From CAZYWA01 sp964650975 [NCBI: uncultured bacterium] (GTDB lineage Bacteria > JADJOY01), in assembly GCA_964650975.1 (NCBI GenBank), contig CAZYWA010000169.1, positions 1-14,329 on the forward strand: a DNA stretch of 14,329 bases. The letters are read 5' to 3'. Both the position numbers and the translations under genes were made by a program. The stretch's first letter is position 1, and each line of letters begins with the position of its first letter. Below are positions 6,925 to 14,329 of the stretch, one piece after another. Below the pieces are notes generated by a model, which saw only the letters and a list, made by a program, of their open reading frames with translations, was not told the DNA's origin and searched no databases.

Positions 6925-9045
6925 TCAGAATTCGAGCCGATGCAACCTCACCCAGATGTCCGGCTCACCGGTGTGCGACTTCTTCACGTTGACGAGGCCG
7001 TCGCCGTTGAAGCCAGCGATCGGCGTGGTGCGCCACAAGGACGGCACCTTCGCCAGCTCGTCGCGGAACTCGTCGGTGGCCCACATCTGCCCCGCCTCGA
7101 CGTGTGGCTCGACGCGCACCACGCACAGCACCGCTTCGCCGCCCGCCAGCACGAGCGTGCCGTCCTCGGTGCGCCGGGTCTGCACCTCGCCGTGGTGGAG
7201 CGCCACGCGCAGCCGCGGATGGCCAGGCGCGCGGAACACCTCGTCGAGGATGTGGCGCGCGATCTGCGCCAGCACCACCGGGTCGCGGTGCACGATCGCG
7301 ATCGAGTCGCCGGCCCGAAACTCGGCCACGACCGCCTCGGCGCTCCACCTCCGCACCGCGGCCACCAGCGCGTCGCGAACCGGTCCGTCGGCGCCGTCGC
7401 GCATCATCGCGCCGAAGCTCTGGACGTCGCCCACCATCACGCACAGCTGCTCGGAGGTGACGCTACTGTCGGCCCCCGCTTCGTCGCGCCACGGCCGCGC
7501 GTGCCCGACCACGTTCACGCCGCCCAAGCGCTGCAAGTAGCCCGGATTCACGCGACCGATCCGATCGGAGAGCACCGGGTGCACCAGGTAGTGCGACGCC
7601 TTGGGCAGCACACCGTCGGGCTCGAGCGTTCCCTCGCCCGGCCGCAGGAAACGCTGCACGCGCGTGCCCTGCACCCAGTCGCGCTGCACGTGACCCAAGA
7701 GGCCCACGCGATAAAGCGCGCAGAACACGTGCCGCTCCTCCACGGCATCGGTCTCGATGTTGTGCTTCAAGTAGACGTCCTCGAGCTCCTCACGGGTGAG
7801 CACCGGTCCGGGCAGGCGGCGCAGCAAGCGCTCGATGTCGAGATCGACGGTGTGCGGCGCGATCTCGTTCAGGTACTCCTGCGCGATCTCGGTGGCCGCC
7901 TCGTGGACCGTCTCCTTCAGGCGGTGCTCGTGGCGGCGCTCCTCGGGACGCAACGCCGAGAGCCGCTCGCCCACGGTCATGAGATCGCGCGGCCTAAGCA
8001 GCGTGTGGCGGCAGATGTAGTCGAACACGTCCTCGCGCTCGCTGGCGCAGGGATGCGAGACTTCGGCGCGGCCCAGGAACGCGGCGATCGGATCGTCACG
8101 CAGCAAATCGGGGTCCGCCATCCGGTCGGCCTTCAAGAGCCGCACGTTGTTGACGAAGATCTCGCGCAGGCTCGCCACCGAGTAACCGATGTCGACGGCG
8201 CTGCCGCGGTACTGCTGCGACATCACCGTGGAGGTGAGCTGCGAGAACGCTTCCTTCCGCACCGCCGCGAACACCTTGAGGTGATGGTTGATGCGCCGCA
8301 GCTGGTAGGCCACCTGCACCAGCCCCAGCTGCGCGAAGTGCCAGACGTTGGCCGAGAGCGGGCCGGTGACGCTGAGCGGGCTGCCGCGGCTCTCGATGTG
8401 CTTGCCGAAGTACTCGTCGATGCCGTCGATGAAGATCGCCACCGGCTGGGTCACCGAGCGCAGCCGCGGCACCAGGTGACCGTCGGTGTCGGTGGCGGAG
8501 CGCTGTAAATCGCCGGGCGAAAAGTCGATGAGCCGCACGAAGTGGTCGATCACGCTGTGCAGCCGCTGGTCGGCGATGACGCCGGCGAGCTTCGCGTTGA
8601 CCTTGAGATCGTCGGCCTGGCCGAGCTGTTTGAGGATCGTGACGCCGATCGCCGTGAGCCACACCTTCGCCCACGGCAGCGGCGACGCCTCGAAGAACGC
8701 GATCCCGTCCTTCGAGAAGACTTTGTCGCCGATCGGCTTGTCGAGGAGGTTCCCCGCCGGCAGGCAGGTGGCGCGCGCGTTCCGCTGATAGAGGATGCGC
8801 TTCGCCTTGAGCAGCAGCGTCTTCCCGAACCCCTTGGTGCCGACGACGATGAACTTGTCGTCGCGGTCGACGCTCAGGAAGCCGTCGATCTCGGGCGTGC
8901 GGTGGAGCAGCGCCTCGTCGAAATCCTCGGCGATGCGGATGTCATCGGCGTCGACGGTCCAGGCTCGCAAGAGGAGGCTCCAGGGCGCCCGACTCGGCGC
9001 CCCGCAATCCTCGGGATATGCCTGAAAAGCGGCGGTTCCGTCCAC
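6925..9045 (-). CDS. P-loop ATPase fused to a class III cyclase-like domain
   Basis: A 706-residue soluble protein with no signal peptide or membrane segment. Walker A is GTKGFGKT (69-76) and Walker B is VAIFIDGIDE (202-211). The layout (DDKFIVVGTKG...) resembles P-loop ATPases of the Sll1717/STAND-like type, which often work as sensors or in defence. A helical region and a likely winged-helix segment (about 405-515) follow. The last 170 residues resemble a class III nucleotide cyclase: first metal Asp D540 (VMVGDVQSFG), second D580 (FRAGDSIAIV), LRVALHHGEV (612-621), and GEAVLCVVRVE (636-646), which keeps Arg644 but has Leu640 where catalytic cyclases have Asn. Cyclic-nucleotide synthesis is therefore doubtful; it may bind nucleotides only. 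The start is GTG 9045. TTG 8970, with GGAG 7 nt upstream, would give 681 residues and looks at least as good. Confidence 0.88.
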   Translation of the reverse strand: MDGTAAFQAYPEDCGAPSRAPWSLLLRAWTVDADDIRIAEDFDEALLHRTPEIDGFLSVDRDDKFIVVGTKGFGKTLLLKAKRILYQRNARATCLPAGNLLDKPIGDKVFSKDGIAFFEASPLPWAKVWLTAIGVTILKQLGQADDLKVNAKLAGVIADQRLHSVIDHFVRLIDFSPGDLQRSATDTDGHLVPRLRSVTQPVAIFIDGIDEYFGKHIESRGSPLSVTGPLSANVWHFAQLGLVQVAYQLRRINHHLKVFAAVRKEAFSQLTSTVMSQQYRGSAVDIGYSVASLREIFVNNVRLLKADRMADPDLLRDDPIAAFLGRAEVSHPCASEREDVFDYICRHTLLRPRDLMTVGERLSALRPEERRHEHRLKETVHEAATEIAQEYLNEIAPHTVDLDIERLLRRLPGPVLTREELEDVYLKHNIETDAVEERHVFCALYRVGLLGHVQRDWVQGTRVQRFLRPGEGTLEPDGVLPKASHYLVHPVLSDRIGRVNPGYLQRLGGVNVVGHARPWRDEAGADSSVTSEQLCVMVGDVQSFGAMMRDGADGPVRDALVAAVRRWSAEAVVAEFRAGDSIAIVHRDPVVLAQIARHILDEVFRAPGHPRLRVALHHGEVQTRRTEDGTLVLAGGEAVLCVVRVEPHVEAGQMWATDEFRDELAKVPSLWRTTPIAGFNGDGLVNVKKSHTGEPDIWVRLHRLEF

Positions 9046-9059
9046 GGGACGGTCCGGGG
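9045..9059. repeat. 15-bp direct repeat, left copy
   Basis: CGGGACGGTCCGGGG occurs here and, identical and in the same orientation, at 11001-11015. The two copies flank the FG-GAP gene on its upstream and downstream sides. The left copy overlaps the GTG start of the ATPase-cyclase gene; the right copy forms the centre of the FG-GAP terminator. In GC-rich DNA a 15-bp match is not conclusive. Confidence 0.35.
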
Positions 9060-9133
9060 ATCACCTCGAGCGAAGGCGGTAGTGGGGCGGTTTCGAGGCC
9101 ACGGCCCCCGGCGCGGCCGCGAAGGCCGCCGCG

Positions 9134-9163
9134 TTGACCGCGCGCACCCGCGGCGCGTAGCGT
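9134..9163 (+). promoter_or_regulatory. Candidate promoter of the FG-GAP gene
   Basis: TTGACC (9134-9139) is a good -35; after 18 nt comes TAGCGT (9158-9163), a weak -10 with three of six matches. It lies in the 178-nt divergent spacer between the ATPase-cyclase and FG-GAP genes, about 55 nt before the chosen ATG. Tentative. Confidence 0.25.
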
Positions 9164-9223
9164 CGCGAGGGAGCTTGAGCGGCACAGTTGGAGGGGTCGA
9201 GCGCAATCGACGGAACAGAGCCG

Positions 9224-10990
<1,767 letters not shown>

Positions 10991-11029
10991 CCGAACCGCC
11001 CGGGACGGTCCGGGGCGGTGCGGCTTTCT
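10991..11029 (+). terminator. Probable terminator of the FG-GAP gene
   Basis: Directly after the TAA stop, a GC-rich stem ACCGCCC/GGGCGGT (10995-11001 with 11013-11019) is extended by CCG/CGG outside one mismatch, and is followed by CTTTCT. The stem and position are good. The U-run is short (TTTCT), so efficiency is uncertain. The loop region contains the right-hand copy of the CGGGACGGTCCGGGG repeat. Confidence 0.55.
11001..11015. repeat. 15-bp direct repeat, right copy
   Basis: Identical to 9045-9059 and in the same orientation. It lies in the hairpin just after the FG-GAP stop codon; together the copies bracket the whole FG-GAP gene. Confidence 0.35.
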
Positions 11030-11031
11030 GC

Positions 11032-11080
11032 CATCAGAAATTTCCGGCATATGCCGGATGAAATTGTCGATTCATGCCGG
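11032..11080. repeat. Palindromic AT-richer segment, possible insertion-sequence end
   Basis: This stretch is visibly less GC-rich than its surroundings. It has a perfect 16-bp palindrome TCCGGCATATGCCGGA (11043-11058) and a further partial copy of the half-site, ATTCATGCCGGCG (11070-11082). AAATT occurs on each side of the palindrome. Together with TGACAG (minus strand, 11092-11087) this resembles the multiple short internal repeats at the ends of IS21-type elements. No transposase gene is present, so an IS relic is only a suggestion. Confidence 0.35.
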
Positions 11081-11127
11081 CGAAAACTGTCACTCTTTGC
11101 CCACAACGTCGCACGCGTTTGCCCTGA
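11081..11127 (+). repeat. Dispersed repeat, copy B
   Basis: This 47-nt segment is the partner of 4727-4770: CGAAAA, CACTC, 15 variable bases, then the identical 17-mer GCACGCGTTTGCCCTGA (11111-11127). It lies about 90 nt downstream of the FG-GAP stop and 25 nt past the 3' end of the split sulfatase gene. Both copies therefore sit between a leftward gene end and a DGFES-tagged gene end. Confidence 0.6.
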
Positions 11128-11151
11128 AAGACGTAGGTATTCACCAGCCTG

Positions 11152-12622
11152 CTAGAGATAACCGAGGCCCTCGAGGCGTCGGCGCACGGCCTCCTCGACA
11201 TCTGGTTCGTCGCCGGTCTCGCGCACCGCGCCGGCCTCGGCTTCCCAGCCCGTGAGCGCGGTCCGCAGCGCCAGAATTCGTTCCGGCGCGTCGGAAGAGC
11301 GATCGCGCTCCTCGCGCGGGTCGGCGGACAAGTGGTAGAGCTCCTCCGAGCCGTCGGATGCGGTGATCCACTTCCAGCCGTCGGCCGACTGGACGGCGCG
11401 CAGCGAGCGGCGCAGTCGATCGCCCTCGAATCCGGGGTAACGAGCCTCGAGCGATTCGACGTGCGGCTCCGGCCCGAGGTACTCGGCCACCCGCAACCGA
11501 TCGGCCACGAGGTGGGGCGCCGCGAGCGAGCGGCTGCCCGGTGCATGTGGGCCAGGAGGCGGCGTGACGCCGCCTGCCTCGAGAAGCGTCGGGAAGAGAT
11601 CGACCGTCTGCACCGGGGTCTCGACCAACGAGCCGCGACGGGCCGCCTCTCCCGGAAAGCGGACCATCAGCGGAACACGGAGCAGCGTGTCGTAGAGGCA
11701 GTATTGGTGATCCATGACGCCGTGGTCACCGATGTTCTCCCCATGGTCGCTCGTGACGGCCACCAGCGTGCTCTCGAGCCAACCGCGCTGCCTTAGTTAG
11801 CACCGCGAAAAGCTCCTCCAGGCAATGGTCGAGGTAGAGGAGCTCGCCGTCGTAGAGATCCTCGAGAATTTGGAAGTCGGCCGTCGTCATCGGCGCTTGC
11901 CCCGTGAGCTGCGCCCACGGATCCTGGTTAACCCGCCGCACCCGCCCTCCGCTGACGCCGCCGTCCACGAAGCACATCCGCCAAGGCGCCGGCGCCGAGT
12001 ATCGGAGGTGCGCCTCCATCAGGTTCACGAACAGCAGGAACGGCCGGCTCTTGTCGCGCTCGGCCGCCCATTGGCGCACCCAGCGTCCGATTCGCCTGCC
12101 GCCCTTGTCGTAGCGATCGGCGAGAAACCGCTGGTAGACGCCGTTTGTGAGATTGCGGAACAAGTTTCGGCCGGTGAGCTGGGCCACGGTCTCGCGCCAC
12201 TTCTGCCAGGCGTCCCGGACATGCACGCGATGCAGGTCCTGTTCAGCTTGCACGAGCTGCCAGACCTTGAGGAACCGCTCGAATCCCCGTGCGGTCCCGA
12301 AGGTGTTCGAGATCCACGAATTCGAGGAGAGCCCGACCGTTTCGTATCCGGCCGTGCGCAACAGCTCTGCCAGATGCGGCACCTCGGCATCGAGGAACCG
12401 GTGGTTCTCGTGCGCGCCGTGCTGCGACGGCATGCGGCCGGTGAACATCGAGGCATGGGACGGCAGCGTCCACGGTGACACCGACGTCGCGTCGCGGAAG
12501 AGCGTCGCGTCGGCGACGAAACGGTCGAGGTGAGGCGTGGTCTCGCGGGCATAGCCGTAGGCGCGCAGATTGCGCGCGCGCACGGTGTCCAGCACGATCA
12601 GGACCAGATTGGGTCGATCCAT
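11152..12622 (-). pseudogene. Sulfatase-superfamily hydrolase, split by a 4-bp duplication
   Basis: Two adjoining frames on the minus strand make one alkaline-phosphatase/sulfatase (PF00884) protein. The N-terminal part, from ATG 12622, holds NLVLIVLDTVR (metal Asp12), SPWTLPSHASMFTG (49-62) and FLLFVNLMEAH. The C-terminal part holds LESTLVAVTSDHGEN (metal Asp/His), RVPLMVRFPG and ELYHLSADPRE. The break is at 11793-11800, where TTAG is tandemly duplicated. Deleting one copy restores VLRQRGWLESTLVAV and gives an uninterrupted 488-residue protein, a normal family length. The position that is Cys or Ser in formylglycine sulfatases is Thr52 (T-L-P-S-H instead of C-x-P-x-R), as in the LPSH subgroup, so the reaction may not be sulfate-ester cleavage. 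No signal peptide is seen. As it stands the protein would be truncated. Confidence 0.88.
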
Positions 12623-12985
12623 GGGCTTTGGTCTCGGGTCAGGGTCAGTGCGTCGAGGCGCAGCGACGGGCCGGAACGGCCGAGCGGCGTCCCCACACGC
12701 GGCCACCAGGTCGGCGATCGGGTCCAACCTTCGCTTCGAGAGTCACCGCCTCCCCGACCGCCTCGATCGTTGCCGCGATCAAGAACGTGCCGACGACCTT
12801 CACGTGGCTCGCGTCGCTGGGCTCTCGCTCACCCGGGGCCTCTCGCCCGCGTTCCACCCAAGCTGGCGCTCGCCTGTGAGCACCGTCGGCTCGGCCATGT
12901 TCCGAGAGCGCCCGCAATCATCGACCCGTGCGCAAACGGGCGCGATTCCGCGCATGAGCAGGCCAGCGCTGCAGCGCGAGCGGGG
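12623..12985. other. Intergenic stretch, possible short coding relic on the minus strand
   Basis: No convincing gene. On the minus strand about 12830-12730 reads SDASHVKVVGTFLIAATIEA and then VGEAVTLEAKV, with strongly GC-biased third positions, which looks protein-like. The frame before and after it is Arg/Pro-rich and not gene-like, and I do not recognise it. It could be a fragment of a lost gene or the upstream control region of the sulfatase gene. No promoter stands out. Confidence 0.3.
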
Positions 12986-13375
12986 TTACCAATGCCACAC
13001 CCCCGCGTAGCCGTTCAGAAGCCGGTTCACAGCGCCACTCGGGATGGGCTCGACGCCGGCGAAGAGATCGTTCCGGTCGAGGCCACGCGCACGCGCGTCC
13101 TCGTCGACGTAGAAGATCCGGACTCCTTCGCTGGCAAGCTGGCGAACGCCTTCGATCACCCGGCGCGTGTCGGTGCAACGGTGGGGCTCAGCATCAGTCC
13201 CTTCCGCACCCTTGAGCCCGTAGCTCACGGCGTTGCCTTGCAGGAGCAGGTCGAGACTCTGGCCCGCTCCGTAGACCCACTCGCTGAGCCACAGCACGGG
13301 ATCGTCCTGCTCGTCAGTGCCTGCGCGGTAGGCGGCGTCGAGGATCACGAGGTACTTGTCCGACGCAATCGACAT
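12986..13375 (-). CDS. Small DsrE-like protein
   Basis: A 129-residue soluble protein starting at ATG 13375, with AGAGAGG ending 4 nt upstream. The frame runs further upstream, but that part is Arg/Cys-rich and unlike coding. The second half, VIEGVRQLASEGVRIFYVDED (73-93) then ARARGL...LFAGVEPIPSGAVNRLLNGY and the end GVWHW, matches the DsrE/DsrF-like fold of sulfur-relay and related small proteins. The N-terminal YLVILDAAY is the first beta strand, and DLLLQGNAVSYGL follows the usual second unit. The only Cys is C67, and the sulfur-carrying Cys of true DsrE proteins is not evident, so a direct sulfur-transfer role is doubtful. It is oriented like the upstream half of the sulfatase locus but 363 nt away, so probably has its own promoter. 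Confidence 0.75.
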   Translation of the reverse strand: MSIASDKYLVILDAAYRAGTDEQDDPVLWLSEWVYGAGQSLDLLLQGNAVSYGLKGAEGTDAEPHRCTDTRRVIEGVRQLASEGVRIFYVDEDARARGLDRNDLFAGVEPIPSGAVNRLLNGYAGVWHW

Positions 13376-13413
13376 GATTCCTCTCTTTCCTAGGTTGGCA
13401 TCCATCGTCCAGG

Positions 13414-13440
13414 ATACAAGACAATTTCTCGCATACAAGA
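13414..13440 (-). promoter_or_regulatory. Direct-repeat promoter/operator of the DsrE-like gene
   Basis: Two identical copies of TCTTGTAT (minus strand; plus ATACAAGA at 13414-13421 and 13433-13440) are 19 bp apart start to start, about two helical turns. Read as a promoter they give TTGTAT, 16-17 nt, TATCCT, both weak matches to -35 and -10. The local AT-rich patch lies 40-65 nt before the ATG at 13375. A repressor or activator binding one face of the helix is plausible; no regulator gene is next to it. Confidence 0.35.
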
Positions 13441-13849
13441 GACGACGGAAATCGCGCCGCCGGCACGTGGCCGCACGTTCGTTCTCACGCGAGACGCAAT
13501 GCGAGCTCAGCGCCAGGAAAGACCCGCCGAAACAGGACTCCCGTCGGCGCAGCCGCTTCGGGAATCGCGTCGAATGCTCGATTGTGGGACACCACTTCGA
13601 TCCGGTCACCGGTCCGCGGCGAGCCTCAGCCAACTCCCGGCATGAACCGTGATCCAAAGATCGCTCCGATCGGAAGGGCTGAATCTGGCGCGCTGGGTAC
13701 CAGGCGCGTGCAGGCGGCCGGCGGCGAGACGGTGCATCGACCGCGCCCCATCGCTGCGAGTACGACGACGTCGGCGGGCACCGCGGGTCCTCCCAACGGC
13801 AGTGCAGAAGTCGGTGAGATCGCCGCGCGCTGACTCACGGGGAGTCGCG
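13441..13849. other. Stretch without a recognisable gene
   Basis: Frames on both strands are short, Arg-rich and carry no known motif. The DNA is less regular in codon bias than the flanking genes. I see no tRNA, terminator or repeat. It may be the decayed body of the gene whose tail is at 13850-13948. Confidence 0.5.
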
Positions 13850-13948
13850 ATGGACACACCTGGCTTCCCCCCGATCGGGTTCACCAACCCGATCTTCGTG
13901 GACGTGGACGGGAACGGGAAATTCGACCCGCCGGGCCTCTCCAACTGA
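13850..13948 (+). pseudogene. Orphan 32-codon tail, TNPIFVDVDGNGKF
   Basis: ATG 13850 has a strong Shine-Dalgarno (GGGGAG ending 5 nt upstream), but the 32 codons read MDTPGFPPIGFTNPIFVDVD then GNGKFDPPGLSN and stop. TNPI(F/Y)VDVDG(N/D)G(K/R)F is familiar from the C-terminal ends of larger bacterial metal-dependent proteins, notably PHP-type CehA/McbA-like metallohydrolases; that match is from memory and only moderate. As a free 32-residue peptide it would be unusual. I take it as the surviving 3' end of a deleted gene. Its initiation region (GGGGAGTC, 2 nt, GATGGA) closely matches that of the S53 protease gene. Confidence 0.45.
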
Positions 13949-14329
13949 ACCGAGGCGGGTCGGCTATCGTTTGAGGTCCGCAGGGGTCCACGGCGCGTCG
14001 AAGGCCGGGCAGAGAGCACGTACCCGTGTGGTCTGGGGGCGTCAGCTGGAGTTACCAGCGCGCGGGGTGTGCTCGTCTGGATCTCGCGGTAGTCCATGGC
14101 CGCAAGTGAGCTTGCGCTTCGCGTGGTCCGTTCGTGGTTCATCCCGATGGCACCGTGACGTGGGCCTGTGCTGATGTGCGCGGTCTCGAGCTCGAGTCGT
14201 GGGAAATCGTTCTCCGCGCCAAACAGCTTCCCGCCCGTATCGGAACGCAAAGCGTCGCGGAATCGTCGGAGCCTGTGGAGGGCGGCGGTCCCTCGCCGGC
14301 GGAGCGGCCCATCGCCAGAAGAGCCGGGC
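13949..14329. other. Right edge without a recognisable gene
   Basis: No supported feature. One plus frame is open from 14110 to the window end and includes VVHPDGTVTWACADVRG from GTG 14134, possibly the start of a gene running off the edge. The opposite strand is also open across much of it (14250 to 13606) with no motif. Neither can be called. Confidence 0.4.

Noticed and set aside
6730-8508. Long plus-strand open frame opposite the ATPase-cyclase gene
   Set aside because: His/Arg/Val-rich translation without motifs, mirroring codon bias of the real minus-strand gene, which has Walker and cyclase motifs.
11726-11800. Programmed frameshift joining the two sulfatase frames
   Set aside because: There is no slippery heptamer; an exact 4-bp tandem duplication explains the break, and a stop codon in the second frame lies directly at it.
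12530-13393. 287-codon plus frame across the DsrE-like gene
   Set aside because: It is antisense to a well-supported small gene with its own Shine-Dalgarno and shows no domain.

Overview
The window is GC-rich accessory DNA, with tRNA genes and ordinary single-copy genes at its left end and a mixture of secreted-protein genes, a toxin-antitoxin pair and decayed genes across the rest. Tandem DUF1554-like domains, a Ca-binding FG-GAP/VCBS repeat protein, an S53 (sedolisin-type) protease, C-terminal 'DGFESG' tags and GTG/TTG starts suggest an uncultured soil or sediment lineage of the Myxococcota/Desulfobacterota/Binatota or Acidobacteriota kind. This placement is an inference from gene style; no phylogenetic marker in the window decides it.

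Layout, left to right. 1-285 is non-coding with several hairpins. tRNA-Gly(GCC) and tRNA-Cys(GCA) lie on the minus strand, separated by a perfect 16-bp hairpin. 687-2051 (+) encodes a B12-binding-domain radical SAM enzyme. 2083-2280 (+) is a short signal-peptide ORF that looks like the head of a lost secreted protein. It overlaps by ATGA the next gene, a secreted protein with two DUF1554-like domains (2277-3563, +). A vapBC-type toxin-antitoxin operon follows on the minus strand (4341-3648), with a palindromic operator at its start. 4578-4720 (+) is the frameshifted tail of a thrombospondin-type-3 (TSP3) secreted protein. 6718-4802 (-) is a complete secreted S53 protease. 9045-6925 (-) is a P-loop ATPase fused to a C-terminal class III nucleotide-cyclase-like domain. 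9224-10990 (+) is a ten-repeat FG-GAP/VCBS secreted protein with a probable terminator. 12622-11152 (-) is a sulfatase-superfamily gene split by a 4-bp tandem duplication. 13375-12986 (-) is a small DsrE-like protein. 13850-13948 (+) is a 32-codon orphan that reads like the tail of a larger secreted protein. The right edge shows nothing convincing.

How it fits together. There is no single large operon. Three separate loci (DUF1554 protein, TSP3 remnant, FG-GAP protein) end in the same C-terminal tag, DGFES-x-x-x-x-AW, suggesting one family of exported proteins that share a tail and, in two cases, a similar signal-peptide region. A 44-47 bp repeat occurs twice in direct orientation (4727-4770 and 11081-11127), each time just downstream of a gene with this tag, and brackets a 6.4-kb block holding the protease, ATPase-cyclase and FG-GAP genes. 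The several fragments and the frameshifted sulfatase indicate active rearrangement. The most unusual intact gene is the ATPase-cyclase fusion, whose cyclase domain keeps both metal Asp residues and the Arg but has lost the transition-state Asn. Its role is unknown.
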